64,000 bases of DNA from Parietichytrium sp. I65-24A. Lineage: Eukaryota; Sar; Bigyra; Thraustochytrida; Thraustochytriidae. Location: the NCBI GenBank assembly GCA_012862575.1, contig BLSF01000001.1:372001-436000 (forward strand), in the 5' to 3' direction. The position numbers and the translations under genes were made by a program. A model generated the notes under the pieces. The model was not told the DNA's origin. It saw only the letters and a list, made by a program, of their open reading frames with translations, and did no database searches. This document shows, piece after piece, positions 1 through 10,912 of this stretch. Positions within the stretch are counted from its first letter, which is position 1, and each line of letters starts with the position of its first letter.

Positions 1-245
1 AGCTAAACGCAGCCACGCTCTCCGCGCCGCCGCTCACTCTCGCGCTCGCGCCGCCAGGGAAGTCCCACGCCACGCGCGCGCGTTCGCCGCCTCTGGAACC
101 TGCGTCGCTCAGGCAGCCCACGCCGTCCGCGGGCCACTGCGCGTCCGCGCGCACTGCTGCAAAGCAGTCGAACAGCATCGCGTCAATCGCGTCGACGACT
201 CACTCTGTGCAAGACCGACTGACCCGCTGTGCGAGCCTGATGGGC

Positions 246-297
246 CTGCGGACACCTGCGGACACCTGCGGACACCTGCACACGCCTGCGGACACCT
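246..297. repeat. 10-bp tandem repeat (CCTGCGGACA)n
   Basis: About five units of a 10-bp sequence, CCTGCGGACA. The penultimate unit is altered (CACACG replaces part of it). It lies inside the GC-rich left edge. Confidence 0.85.
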
Positions 298-396
298 GGC
301 CGCCCGGCAAGGCCGAGTACGTGTGGGACTTGCGGTAGTGTGAATCGCGTGCTGCCCGCAGGCGAGTGGTCAGACGTGCGGAGGGCGTGTGACGTT

Positions 397-430
397 GTTG
401 GGGAAGTTGGGGAAGTTGGGAAGTTGGGGA
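397..430. repeat. 10-bp tandem repeat (GGGGAAGTTG)n
   Basis: Three to four imperfect units of GGGGAAGTTG, one of them a base short. Confidence 0.8.
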
Positions 431-779
431 GGCAAGTTAGAAGCGTTTGTTTATGTTTGTTTGTTTTGTATTTGTACTGAGTTCAATGTATTTGTATGTC
501 TATCCAAGTGCCACAGTATTGCCACAGTGATGGATCGATCGATCAATCGAGATTAATTTAAAACTACGTAACTTAGAAAGTGTAACGGGACAGAAAGAAG
601 AGAAACACTGATTTTTGACGTAAACAATTTGACATTCGATGAACATTATTACCGGCCCAGTCAGAGCCCCTCATCATCCCTCATCGGTAGTAGTTTCGCT
701 GAAGGCCTTTGGAGGCTCCGAGTAACGCCAGACTCGGATCAGTTGCGAGACCGAAATGATTTGTGCGACTGCAGAGAAG

Positions 780-799
780 GAGAGAGAGAGAGAGAGAGA
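780..799. repeat. GA microsatellite
   Basis: An uninterrupted GA run downstream of the meckelin stop codon. Confidence 0.9.
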
Positions 800-957
800 A
801 ATGAGAAGTACACCACCGTCAGTTCAGTCTCTTGATTGACTGTGAGAAAGCCTCACGTCCGCTTTCTCGCTCTGCTAGACTCTTTCTTCCATTTCGATGT
901 TGGAAAATCGACTGGACTGGAGGAACGGAAAAGAAGAGGAAAGTAATATTAGCGAGT

Positions 958-3900
958 TTAGATGAGGAAACGATCGTCGATGAGGGTTTTGGAGGAGAGG
1001 TTAGAGTTTCCGGAAACGAGCCGGAAGGCCAGGAAGACTCGGTCCAAAACGTAGGTGAGCAGAATGGCGAGAAGAAGGTTGTCGGTCCACAGCTCCATAA
1101 CAGCGAGGGTCAGCACATTGAACAGGAGAAGGTTCCAGGTTTCGCCGTAAAAGAGGACCTTGTCGTAGTTGTAAAAGGTATCAGGAAAGAAGATGCTCTC
1201 CTTGGATCCCATGCCCATCTCGGGCGGCATGTGGAGCAGACGGTGGATAAAGCTCTGCTCTCGAAACTGTATCTTGAACTCGGACGTATCCTGGTCAACA
1301 AAACTACGCAAGAACGCGGTAAGCTTCTTGGAAGCTTTCACCAGCTTCTCAGGTGTCCTCTTGCCGGAGTTTTTCTTGCCCAGCATTCGTAGCAACAGCG
1401 TGGTCATGTCAGTGTGAGTGTTCTGCAGCTCATCGTGCATCATCGTCCTGAAGATGTTGTTGTACTGGCGCTTCCACTCCCCGGTCACATAGATTTCAAA
1501 CGTCTGCTGACCCTTTTGCGGGCAGCCCGCAAGCCCGCGGTCAGTTGTAAGGCCCTGCTCTTCTTGATGAAGCTGTCGAGATATTTCAAGCATACTCCCG
1601 TCGGCAAACTCGTGCTGAGAGCGGCAGTGTAGGTAATAGCCGTGATACTCCTCGTCAAGCACGAATACGGAAACCTTTGCCATCGTGCAGAGATCCACAA
1701 AGGAGTGAGTTGGCGGTTCCGTAATATATCTGTCTTGGATTGCCCACTTCCAAAAGACTTCCAAGTTGGTAATCAGCAAAAACCAGAAGGAGGTGTTAAA
1801 GAATCGCAGCAAGATATTGAGGGTCCCGGCCGTACGGTCTTTATAGTTTGGCGTTGCAGTTGCTGCGTACTGAAAGTCTCCGGCAACCAAGACGGTAGCA
1901 AGCATGATCAGGGCGAACTCCAGAGAGTATCTTCGGCAAAACTGAAGCTCATTCCACTCGTTCGCCATGAATATCGTGCGCCAAACAGAGATAGGGGCAA
2001 ATCGTGACCTCGTACCATCACCGCGCTTGCTGTTGACCCTGCCTCTCGGCTTTTCCCAATCCAAGAAAAAGATGTCACAGCTCGTTTGGACGATCACAAT
2101 CTCCATCATTCTTGCGACCTGGCCGATGAAGCACAGCTGTAGCGTAAGCATGAATGGGTAGTAGTCGTTCTCGCTGCCGTACTCCTCGCGATACACCGGC
2201 AACAACAATGAAATGTTATCCTGCATCTTAAAAAAGACGAAGAAGTACATGGCATAGACGAAAAGGAACCAGAAGAAAACACTCGCAAAGGTAGAGGCAG
2301 CATACGACAGGCCGCGAATAATGTAGACAAAATCAACTGGGGCGTCCCCGGGAAGTCTGGTGTTTCTCCTGCTCCAGTTGTAAAGGCGAAGGAGCGAGAG
2401 CAGCCCAACCAGTGTCATGCAGATGCCGAAAAAGACGGCAGTCGAACGCCAAAACTTCTCGTAGCTTTCGGTGTATTCCACTGTGAAGCTCAAGTCAACG
2501 TTCGTCGCAGATGTCTCGGGGATACCCAGCTCGTCAACACCTGCCGAGTAAAAGCTACTTACGAGGCGCTCTTCGTAAAGGATTTCCAAGACCGGGGGAT
2601 ATATCCTGCTCGGTTCGCCATCTTGAATCATGATTCGCAAGGTGATTTCTTTGGCAAATCGGATGACCGCGGGATCACCTTTCACCGAGGTCTTTGACGA
2701 AACTTGATCATAAAAGAAGAATCTCCGCGTGAGAATGTCGTTCGACTCGCTGTTTGCGTCAGTATTTTCATTCACATACGATCCTGATCGAACGAGATTT
2801 CGCACGCGTACGGGCACTGGAAACAGGGCACCACTTTGCGCGTAATCAACCAAATACAAGTCGTAGAATTCGGGCTCGTCAAAGTAAGTCATAACATTGT
2901 ACAAATTGCAAGAGTATGTCCGTTTCTGTCCATACCCAAACATTTTCCACCTCGGAACTTGATTGAGGGTACGTTGACAGTACTCAAACTCGCTTGTAAC
3001 GTTTTTGAATCCCATAAACGTTCCATTCAAGGCATAGCGGGCAAGTACGAACTGTACAAAGTCATAGGTTCCGGACTTGGATTCCATGTTGAAGCTGAAG
3101 TCCATACCGATATCCGTATTTGACAAGACTTGAGATGATGCATCGTCAAACTCCAAGAAAGGGGTCATGAGACGCCAGTCCCAACTGACACTCGTCCAAG
3201 AGCTTCGCTGCGTCTGAATATCACTCAGAATCTCGCAAGCCGGGGAGTCGGTGTCGTATTGCTGAATTACACACAAGTTTGCGAGTGCTTGACACGCAGC
3301 CAGTCCGGACGCATCACGCAGGTATCTGCACTTGGTTCCCGCGAGAGAAAAGTAGTGAGAGAAGATGATAGAGTTCTTCACCGTGTATGACGTGTACCCG
3401 CTGGCGAGTCCGGAAGAACTAGTAGCCAGTTCCCGGAGCCGTCTGCCAGAGTCCGACGACGCCAACGTCGAAGAGGAGTCAGACGAAAGAGACGACTCTA
3501 CAATCGGCACCACATGTGTGTAGTCGATCTGATTCGCAGTTTGATAGCTGACGAAAGGCATCTCGGTCGTCAGCACACAAGTCGTGCCACCCCCAACTCC
3601 ATCTACACCGACGAGGGTCCACGTCGGATCAGTATCGTCTGGAAGGGCACAGACGCACTCTCCATTGTATACAACCATCGCCGGATGTGGACAGTGCTGG
3701 CAAACGTACGAGTCCGCCTCCGTTATAGTCACCTCAGACCCCGATGAGCTTTGAAGCGAACTCAAGAAGACTCGCCGAAGCACACTCCCAGCAGGACAAG
3801 GTTCGCAGACCTTGTACGGCAGCAACTCGCCATGTGGCGTTCGCTCGCGGAGAACATAAGAGGTGTCATTGCAAGCGCATTGCTTCGTTGTTGAGTCAAA

Positions 3901-4362
3901 GTAGATATTGTCGTCGACGTCGCCACTTCCGCAGGGCAGGCAGGTCGAGCTGTCCAGAGAGGATGCTTCCTCACATTCCAAGCAGCGAAATGTGTCGCAC
4001 CAATAATTTTTGCCCAGGGCAAGCGGGGTCTCGCAAGGTGCCGAGGTATACAAATCGTCCTGATTTTGAATCCACCCCGGGGCACATGTACAACCTGCAG
4101 CAACACTGTAGCTTCTTCTGGACTCGAAAGGATAATAAAGATTCTCCGGCGACGCGACGCGGGCCGACATGCCCGTCTCATCTGAAGGCTGATTGGGCGG
4201 GCTCGTGCATGCTGTGCACTGGAAGTTGGTTGTGTCAAGATATTCGTCCGCAGCACAGTCGGACACGAGAATTTCTGTCTTGGACACAGAAGCGCCTCGC
4301 GACTGCGTCAACAAAAGAGCCCCAGCGACAGACGCGTTGCGCAACAACGCAAGGCCCCTCAT
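958..4362 (-). CDS. TMEM67: Meckelin (transmembrane protein 67), ciliary transition zone
   Basis: A single-exon gene for 1134 aa; the human protein is about 995. Meckelin is a Frizzled-like receptor of the MKS complex at the ciliary transition zone. The protein starts with a hydrophobic signal peptide and then a cysteine-rich region (about 30-265). A long ectodomain follows. Hydrophobic segments lie near 635-660, 684-709, 732-755, 809-830, 849-872 and 1066-1111. The family is recognised by the block DWEKPRGRV, then SVWRTIFMANEWNELQ, then FVDLCTMAKVSVFVL, and by the extreme C-terminus SKTLIDDRFLI, which closely matches the end of animal meckelin (SKTLVDQRFLI). The start is the ATG at 4362; two codons upstream the frame has only a TTG. 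Presence of this gene implies a cilium or flagellum in the life cycle. Confidence 0.96.
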   Translation of the reverse strand: MRGLALLRNASVAGALLLTQSRGASVSKTEILVSDCAADEYLDTTNFQCTACTSPPNQPSDETGMSARVASPENLYYPFESRRSYSVAAGCTCAPGWIQNQDDLYTSAPCETPLALGKNYWCDTFRCLECEEASSLDSSTCLPCGSGDVDDNIYFDSTTKQCACNDTSYVLRERTPHGELLPYKVCEPCPAGSVLRRVFLSSLQSSSGSEVTITEADSYVCQHCPHPAMVVYNGECVCALPDDTDPTWTLVGVDGVGGGTTCVLTTEMPFVSYQTANQIDYTHVVPIVESSLSSDSSSTLASSDSGRRLRELATSSSGLASGYTSYTVKNSIIFSHYFSLAGTKCRYLRDASGLAACQALANLCVIQQYDTDSPACEILSDIQTQRSSWTSVSWDWRLMTPFLEFDDASSQVLSNTDIGMDFSFNMESKSGTYDFVQFVLARYALNGTFMGFKNVTSEFEYCQRTLNQVPRWKMFGYGQKRTYSCNLYNVMTYFDEPEFYDLYLVDYAQSGALFPVPVRVRNLVRSGSYVNENTDANSESNDILTRRFFFYDQVSSKTSVKGDPAVIRFAKEITLRIMIQDGEPSRIYPPVLEILYEERLVSSFYSAGVDELGIPETSATNVDLSFTVEYTESYEKFWRSTAVFFGICMTLVGLLSLLRLYNWSRRNTRLPGDAPVDFVYIIRGLSYAASTFASVFFWFLFVYAMYFFVFFKMQDNISLLLPVYREEYGSENDYYPFMLTLQLCFIGQVARMMEIVIVQTSCDIFFLDWEKPRGRVNSKRGDGTRSRFAPISVWRTIFMANEWNELQFCRRYSLEFALIMLATVLVAGDFQYAATATPNYKDRTAGTLNILLRFFNTSFWFLLITNLEVFWKWAIQDRYITEPPTHSFVDLCTMAKVSVFVLDEEYHGYYLHCRSQHEFADGSMLEISRQLHQEEQGLTTDRGLAGCPQKGQQTFEIYVTGEWKRQYNNIFRTMMHDELQNTHTDMTTLLLRMLGKKNSGKRTPEKLVKASKKLTAFLRSFVDQDTSEFKIQFREQSFIHRLLHMPPEMGMGSKESIFFPDTFYNYDKVLFYGETWNLLLFNVLTLAVMELWTDNLLLAILLTYVLDRVFLAFRLVSGNSNLSSKTLIDDRFLI

Positions 4363-4899
4363 TTTCAAAGCTGCGCGCTATTTCGCTCTGGTCTTCCGAC
4401 TCGCTCCTTTCCACCGTCTCCAATTTACGGGCCGGGCTCGCAAAAAGCAAACAAACAGGCCCTCTTTCTCACGATAGATAGAATCACGATACCTCTTACT
4501 CCGTTTCGTTGACAACTACCATTGGCGAAGTTGAGTGAATTACCAACTAATTACTTCTTTTGGCTGGCTGGCTGACCAACACCAGGTATGCAAGTGCATT
4601 CCTCCCTTTCCATTTTTCTGGACGTGTGCGATCACAGGTTACCGTTACGAACAATTCGCTGTTCTCCGCAATACCTCTCTTATGCCCTGAGATAGCGAAG
4701 GGCTACTGTCCTACAGTACCAGAGCAGGTAGCACTGGCTTACTCCGACAAAGTACAGTCCTCAAACTTTATCTTTGGGAGCACTTTTCGCTCAGCCATTC
4801 GAGCATGGGCAGCCCTGCGGACTGTGACGCAAGTCGATTTTTCTTCAAAGCGTGCGGAGAAAGAGCGACCAAGGGCTGCGTGGGTCTTCCGGTTTCTCT
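4363..4899. other. Spacer between two minus-strand genes
   Basis: This holds the 5' leader and presumed promoter of meckelin and the 3' end of the next gene. It includes short GGCT repeats near 4561-4575. I see no coding region, RNA gene or clear TATA box. Confidence 0.5.
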
Positions 4900-5721
4900 T
4901 CATGGACCAGCAGAATGCTCCGAACCAAGCTTTGTGGCAACCCGTTTGGAGTTTCTGTGCACATTTTTGAATGTGGTGACTGTCTGGATCAGAGCATCGG
5001 CCACTTGCACTGGTGAATGAGAAAGGTCAACCGTGAGGATTCTTCCTGAAAGTCTTGTTTGCCCTTTGCTCACTACGACAATAATAACGTCGCGGAAAAA
5101 CGGCGAGGTCATCTCTTCGCGTGTTTGACCAGGCAGGTGGTCAAAAGCGTCGATCAGGAACTCTATTGCGTCGAAGGGCTCAATTCCTGCGCCACTTCGG
5201 ATCTGGCCGTTTTTGAAAAGAATTTGGGCGAACTTTTTCAGGTCGTACCTGTTCTCGACATCAGAAGTCCATTCTGCCGAAATTCGAGACAACTCCAGAA
5301 AATGATGTTCGAGTTCTTCTTTGTCTAAAGTCCAGTCAACAGTGTTAAACAGGTTTTGACGGGGAGCGGGCGCTCCAGCTGTTGTTGCTCCAGGTGGAGG
5401 CCCAAGCCAATCGAGAGAGTCGTCTCCGGATATATCGAAGGGAAGTTCCGCATCTTGGGAGAGAACAGTTCCGCTCAAGATATGCGCTAGAGCACGATCA
5501 ACATTTTTCTCCCAGACTTGGTGGTTATCTGAAGGCATAATTTCCGTCTCCACAACCTTCTCAATCGTCCGTTTCTCGGGACAAAGAACACTAAACTTGA
5601 GGACGACACGGTCCCTCGACCTACTAACCAAAGCATTTTCAAGACTCTTCATCGAGATCTCGTTCTCGAGACGCACCTTGTGGTCAAACTTGTGCATCAA
5701 GTCAGGATGGACGCTGCGCAT
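4900..5721 (-). CDS. Hypothetical protein, 273 aa, family not recognised
   Basis: An ATG-initiated open frame of 273 aa on the same strand as meckelin. I do not recognise the family. The protein has mixed alpha/beta character: an amphipathic N-terminal part with a beta-like stretch RVVLKFSVLCPE, a proline/alanine-rich linker (GPPPGATTAGAPAP, near 105-118), an acidic helical middle, and a hydrophobic strand DVIIVVVSKG near 220. No signal peptide or membrane segment is seen. An upstream stop closes the frame just before the ATG. A possible short 5' exon exists: on the minus strand an ATG near 5840 opens the peptide MEAAAEAVLFA, followed at once by a perfect GTAAGT donor. I found no acceptor that clearly keeps the frame, so the ATG at 5721 is used. 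Confidence 0.6.
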   Translation of the reverse strand: MRSVHPDLMHKFDHKVRLENEISMKSLENALVSRSRDRVVLKFSVLCPEKRTIEKVVETEIMPSDNHQVWEKNVDRALAHILSGTVLSQDAELPFDISGDDSLDWLGPPPGATTAGAPAPRQNLFNTVDWTLDKEELEHHFLELSRISAEWTSDVENRYDLKKFAQILFKNGQIRSGAGIEPFDAIEFLIDAFDHLPGQTREEMTSPFFRDVIIVVVSKGQTRLSGRILTVDLSHSPVQVADALIQTVTTFKNVHRNSKRVATKLGSEHSAGP

Positions 5722-6525
5722 TGCATCAACGGCAAACGTTCGTCAGTCGGTCTTCCGCAACCCAATCTCGTTTTCTGTCTTCACCCTCTTCCTCGCGCGG
5801 CACTTACCGCAAATAAAACTGCTTCAGCAGCGGCCTCCATTTCGCGCGACTCATTATCCCGTACACTAAAATGGGCTCCGCCGAAATCTGTCTTTACGCC
5901 TCTCACCAACAGAGAGAGACCTTTCCCACTTTCTGACTTTCTGACTTTCTGCCAATTCTTGTCCAAGCACATCCAACTCAGAGCACTCGCGCACACCAAT
6001 TATCTCTTCTACGTAAGCCAGTAGAAGTGGCTTCTAACACCCACTCCCGAGACTCAAGGGACTTCAATAATTTGTATTAGACTTTTTACTAGAGGTTCTG
6101 TAACTCTGCTTGTGATCCTTCAGGGTGGGAAGAGCTAACGTACTGGTGGCAATAATAGGTACGACTAATAGCTAGAGTCAAGAAGTGTCCGCGAGTACCC
6201 TTACTGGCTGTGAGGACAGCTTGCTTGACAGTTACTGCCGACATTCATCGGTCCACAAAGCACACGTTAAGCTTTGCCGACAGAAGAGTGAGAAGAGTGA
6301 GAAGAGTAAAGGACGGTGTTGCGGCGTGCGGCAATCCTTTTTGAAGTGAGAGCTTTGTCAGGTCTCAGTGGTCTCAGAAGGGGCAGCGAACGTGAAGGGC
6401 AGGAGCTGCTCGCTGACTTGTAGAGACCTTTTGGTTTTCGTTGCGTGTTGCGTGTTGCGTTTGCGTGTTGCGTTGTTCAGAGAATACAATCAGCAGAGAG
6501 TCCAAGGAGCAAGCAAGCAAGCAAG
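5722..6525. other. Divergent intergenic region
   Basis: It lies between the minus-strand hypothetical gene and the plus-strand MED30-like gene, so it should carry both promoters. It contains a 9-bp tandem AGAAGAGTG (three units, 6283-6308) and short TTGCGTG repeats near 6440-6472 just upstream of the MED30-like start. No other gene is supported. Confidence 0.5.
6283..6308. repeat. 9-bp tandem repeat (AGAAGAGTG)n
   Basis: Three near-perfect units, purine-rich on the plus strand, about 220 bp upstream of the MED30-like start. Confidence 0.8.
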
Positions 6526-7077
6526 ATGAACGGTCTTGGGCCCCAGGGTGTGGAGTCCGTGCGAGAGATGGTTGCGTGCATAAGTCAAGTGTTGACCACG
6601 TTGGTGAGTGGCCTCGCTGCGCAAGCAGATGGGGCGCAGCCAAGCACTACGTTGATGGAGCACGAAGCTCGGAGGCTGTCAGTGCAAGAGAGGCTCTCAC
6701 CCGATTTTTGGAAAGCCCCTGAAGTTTCGGCGTCGTTGGCACAGCACAAGGACGGCAACGAAGATGAGGAAGAAGACGAAGATGTTGACGAGGATATGGA
6801 AGCTGAAGAACCCGAAGACACCTCTGCAAAGGGCGTTGACGGCGACGCTTCGGCGTTCCAAAAGGCGTATGGTGGATACAAGGCCGCAAGAGATAAGGTG
6901 TTGGGGCTGTTGGAGAAGGTCAATGAAGCAGGTCAAGTGGATGGAACAAGTAACGATGCGTCCCCGGAACAGCTGGAAGAACTTCGAAAGCTACGCGAGA
7001 CGGCGGTCACCAAAAACCAGGAAATAAAGGCCCTTATCGACAATCTTCGCAACCTGCGTTTGCAAATTTCGACATGA
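6526..7077 (+). CDS. MED30: Mediator complex subunit 30-like protein
   Basis: A 183-aa protein with no signal peptide. Residues near 1-30 (EMVACISQVLTTL) form a first helix. A strongly acidic low-complexity run of D and E sits near 80-110. The C-terminal helix reads LRKLRETAVTKNQEIK followed by ALIDNLRNLRLQIS. This resembles the MED30 C-terminus of animals, where a K-x-N/K-Q-Q-L-K-x-I-M-D-Q-L-R-N-L-x-x-x-I-N pattern ends the protein. MED30 is a head/core subunit of Mediator, bridging activators and RNA polymerase II. The acidic insert is not typical. The ATG at 6526 is preferred over one at 6445 because the conserved helix starts shortly after it and the extra 27 residues look like leader translation. 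Identification rests on short helices, so it is moderate. Confidence 0.65.
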   Translation: MNGLGPQGVESVREMVACISQVLTTLVSGLAAQADGAQPSTTLMEHEARRLSVQERLSPDFWKAPEVSASLAQHKDGNEDEEEDEDVDEDMEAEEPEDTSAKGVDGDASAFQKAYGGYKAARDKVLGLLEKVNEAGQVDGTSNDASPEQLEELRKLRETAVTKNQEIKALIDNLRNLRLQIST

Positions 7078-8999
7078 CATCTCGAGAGAACGCTGCTGAG
7101 GCTCGAATTTAACTGTGAGGAAGGACACGTCGCTTCCAAACCGATGGGCGGAGAGGGGAGAAGGCGACATGGGCGGAGCTGCTTCAATCTGCGCTTCTGT
7201 TTGTCGCAAAATTTAGGAAACACACTGGAAACTGTACTGAGAATCTATAATCAAAGCATACTGCATTCAAAATTACCTTCTTCCTAAAAGCTATACTTGC
7301 AATTTTTAAACGTGGTGTGTGATCGGTGACGCGTTCGCGCCCATGCGCGTGTGTGAAGCAATTCGCGCTGTTTGAGATCGTTCAATGCGGTACGCATTTT
7401 CGGTTCCGAACTTTCTTCACAAGAGGATGGACATAGGAGGATAGGGAGCATATGGAAGACAAGGGGATACAAGGGGAAAATAGGGAAGATGATAAAAGAT
7501 GACGGGAGATGCTGCAGCCGTTGGTAGATGCGTTCTCGGTCAAGTTCACACTCCTGCGTTTTTCACACACATTTTCCCATCTACAAGCAGTTCTGAGATT
7601 GCTCCGTGTCAATCAACATCATCACTACACTTTTGTGACAATCAAATTCAAGAAGACATTTGACTTCATTCAACTTCTCGCTTGTTAGACTGACTGTGAA
7701 GAGAGAGAGAGGCTTTGCAAGAGAAGGCCAATTCGCGAGCAGCATGAGCGAAAAACACCGAGCAGCCTGGCCGCTACCGGTCTTAGCGTCGTCCACTATA
7801 CGAACAGAACGAACCCGACTGCAAGAAACATAACCTTCGTTCCTGGCAGCCTTGCTAAATTACCACTCAAATACCTCGCGAGATAAACACAAGTTCTCGC
7901 AAGGCTGCCGCCAGAGCTTTTGGATGCGTCGATTCGGAATAATGCAGTCTCGTCCTCTGACCCCTCGTTTCTTCTGTGGAGAAACAGTGGCTTCGTTTTC
8001 TGAATTCTTCTGACTTTTGTTCTGCTCTGATCTGAGGTTTTTCCTTTCCCCGTTCCCAACCTTTTTTAGGAGCAGCGTATGCGAATGTCAAACGCATCGC
8101 TAGCTTCATTCATGCAAGCCACTGGCCGGTGAAGTGACTCTTCCACCCATCCATCCTATCCATCCACAAAGATCATCCCTCCACCCATTCAACGTAAATC
8201 ACATGCGCTCCGAGGTCTCGAGCGGTCTCGAGGTTCAGAGTCTTCAGGGTCAAAACAGTTGCGGACGCCCCTTTTTCACCTGCACATCAAAATACATGAT
8301 CATCTTATCATCTTCTCCCCATGAACGCCCACGAGCAAAAAGTCAAATGTGTGTTTTGGCGCAAGAGATTGCAAGAGAGGTGCAAAGTGCAATAGTAGCC
8401 CAGATCATGATGAGAAAGGAGGAAGACGACACGCACGAGACGCACAAGAGTGAATGAGCGGGCTCAGAGAGGGAGAGTGAGAGAGCGAGAGAAGGGTAAT
8501 GAGAGTATTGGGAGTGTCAAGAGTCTCTACTACCACCGACCATCCCGACCAGTGGACATGGATAGCATGGATAACATGGATCCTTCCAAAGTTTGCCTGC
8601 TTTCTGGGTTTTAGAGGTTGTAGAGGTTCGTCTGAGCTCAGCGTAGCTCTGCAAGAGTGTCGGTGGTAGAGCCCGGTCTCAGCATCTTGCTGTTTGTTAG
8701 TTATAGTCCAAGTTAGTTTCACTCTGATCTCACAGTGACTGATTCAGCCTGGTCGCTCTCTCGTTCTTGTTCATTCACTCACTGTCAGTCGGCATTCAGT
8801 CGGGAGATCCTCCTGCACAACAGTGAGAGGCAGTTGCCAGTTTTCAGTTTGCAGAGGACCTGTCGCTTTAGATTCATCGACCGCACGCGGCAGTCCGTCA
8901 ACGACTCTCGTCAAGTGTTGCAAAGTTTTTCTCGAGCGATCGCAGCTCGTGTTGAGAAGGCAGTGCGGAAGTCGGTAGGAGGATACCCGTTTCAGAAGG
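7078..8999. other. Intergenic region upstream of SHMT
   Basis: About 1.9 kb with several short open frames on both strands, none with protein-like domains or consistent ATG starts. It contains GA-rich stretches near 8465-8500. The last few hundred bases are presumably the SHMT promoter and leader. Confidence 0.5.
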
Positions 9000-10660
9000 A
9001 TGCTTTCAAGGGGACTCGCGGGCTTGGCCAAGAGCGGCCGCGCTGGATGGCAGGTGCAGAAGCGTGCTCTTTCTTCCGGTAGCCTCAAGGAAGACGCGCA
9101 AAAGCTGAACACTCGGCTGGCAGATTCGGATCCTGAGCTGTTTGATATTATCGAGCACGAGAAGCAGAGGCAGCGCAACAGCTTGGTCCTCATCGCCAGT
9201 GAGAACTTTACGTCTCAGTCCGTGTACGACGCCCTTGGATCTGTTCTGAGCAACAAGTACTCGGAGGGTTACCCAGGCGCCCGCTACTACGGAGGAAATG
9301 ACTACATCGACAAGGTCGAGCGCCTTTGCCAGGAGCGCGCCCTGAACGCCTTTGGGCTCGACCCTGCTGAGTGGGGCGTGAACGTACAGAGCTTGTCCGG
9401 TTCTCCAGCAAACTTTCAGGTTTACACCGCACTTTTGAACCCTCATGATCGCATCATGTCTCTCGATTTGCCACACGGCGGGCACTTGTCCCACGGCTAT
9501 GCCACCCCAACGAAGAAGATCTCTGCAACCTCTGTGTTCTTTGAAAGGTAAGTATCTCGTCTGTTCGAAAGGGAAGCACCGTACCTGCTTGTTGCGTTGT
9601 GTCGGAACCCTCTAACTGATTCGGGTTTCATTGATCAGTCTTCCATACCGCCTGGATGAGTCCACTGGACTTGTAGACTACGATATGCTCCAGCAGCTCG
9701 CAACGTTGTACCGGCCAAAGCTTATCGTTGCAGGTGCATCTGCATACTCTCGCTTGCTCGACTACAAGCGTTTCCGCGAAATCGCCGATGAGCACAAGTC
9801 AGTGCTGTTGGCAGATATGGCGCACATCAGTGGATTGGTCGCTGCAAAGGTGATCCCTTCGCCATTCGAGTACGCTGACGTTGTCACCACCACCACACAC
9901 AAGTCCTTGCGCGGACCTCGTGGTGCGATGATCTTCTACCGCCACAATGTAAGTCAACCAGGATTACACAGTGCGCAGAGGTGAATTGGCTGTTTTACTA
10001 ACCGTTCGTCTACAATGAATACAGACTCCACACCTTGGAGACATTGGCGAAAAGATTAACTTTGCTGTCTTCCCTGGACTTCAGGGTGGCCCACACAACC
10101 ACACTATCGGTGCCCTTGCCACTGCTCTCAAGCAGGCAGGTAGCCCAGAGTACAGGAAGTACCAGGAGACCGTACTTCGCAACGCCAAGGCTTTGTCGGA
10201 GTGCCTCGTGGAGCGCGGATTCTCTCTCGTCTCTGGCGGCACCGACAACCATCTTTTGTTGGTTGACTTGAAGAAGAGCCATAATATCGACGGAGCCCGC
10301 GTTGAGCGTGTTCTGGAAATGGCATCCATCGCCACTAACAAGAACACCGTACCAGGAGATAAGTCTGCACTTGTTCCTGGTGGTATCCGTCTCGGAACCC
10401 CGGCTCTCACTAGCCGTGGCTTCGAGGAGGCTGACTTCCGCAAGGTTGGTGAGTTCATCGACCGTGCAGTTCAGATCACTAAAGAAGTTAAGGGCCAGGT
10501 CAAGGGCAAGAAGGTTTCCGACTTCAAGGATTACCTCCTCGCCAACAATGTCCCAGCTATCGAGGCTCTCCGCGCTGATGTCGAGGCCTTTGCTTCCTCA
10601 TTTCCAACCGTCGGCTTTGACTCCTCCACGATGCGCTACTCCTCCGTTTACAAACAATAA
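9000..10660 (+). CDS. SHMT2: Serine hydroxymethyltransferase, mitochondrial (three exons)
   Basis: Coding exons are 9000-9547, 9639-9948 and 10025-10660, giving 497 aa. Both introns start GTAAGT and end CAG (91 and 76 bp). The first splits a Ser codon and restores the family sequence [14 protein letters not shown]; the second falls after FYRHN and restores [20 protein letters not shown]. The enzyme is PLP-dependent and converts serine plus tetrahydrofolate to glycine plus 5,10-methylene-tetrahydrofolate. The PLP-binding block [15 protein letters not shown] contains the Schiff-base lysine. The N-terminal ~27 residues are basic, rich in Arg, Ala and Ser and free of acid ([13 protein letters not shown]..., ending RALSSG), a typical mitochondrial presequence before the conserved [13 protein letters not shown] block. 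Codons in this gene favour C-ending forms, as expected for high expression. An AATAAA overlaps the stop codon. Confidence 0.97.
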
Positions 10661-10879
10661 AACCTCAACCGCAAGCTTTTCAATTTTGACCTGTTTTTGC
10701 ACTCTCGCCGAAATTCATTTCATCCCATCACCAATGTTGCTGTCTTGACTACTATGGGAATCAGTCCACAGTGAACGAACATCTCACGAGTCAGTTAATT
10801 GCCTGTGAACTTCGAAAATACTGCGGGCTCGAAATCCGTGATACGAGTTGGCGATCTTACGTTCATGGAATTGACTGTC

Positions 10880-10912
10880 AACAACAACGACAACAACAAC
10901 AACAACAACAAA
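10880..10912. repeat. (CAA)n microsatellite
   Basis: About eleven CAA units with one interruption, 220 bp downstream of the SHMT stop. Confidence 0.9.

Larger units (their letters stand above)
1..957. other. Left-edge stretch, no supported gene
   Basis: This is the 3' side of the meckelin gene. The first 340 bases are very GC-rich, and two overlapping plus-strand frames stay open from the window edge to stops near 338-343. Either could be the tail of a gene lying to the left, but the composition is low-complexity and I recognise no domain, so neither is called. Two 10-bp tandem repeats and a GA microsatellite lie further right and are listed separately. Small open frames at 629-835 and 832-1392 are not supported as genes. 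Confidence 0.5.

Noticed and set aside
2-343. Two plus-strand frames open from the left edge
   Set aside because: Both are open because the DNA is very GC-rich; no domain, and the repeat at 246-297 lies inside them.
832-1392. Open frame of 186 codons on the plus strand opposite meckelin
   Set aside because: It is antisense to the conserved meckelin C-terminus, so the openness is explained by that gene's codon structure.
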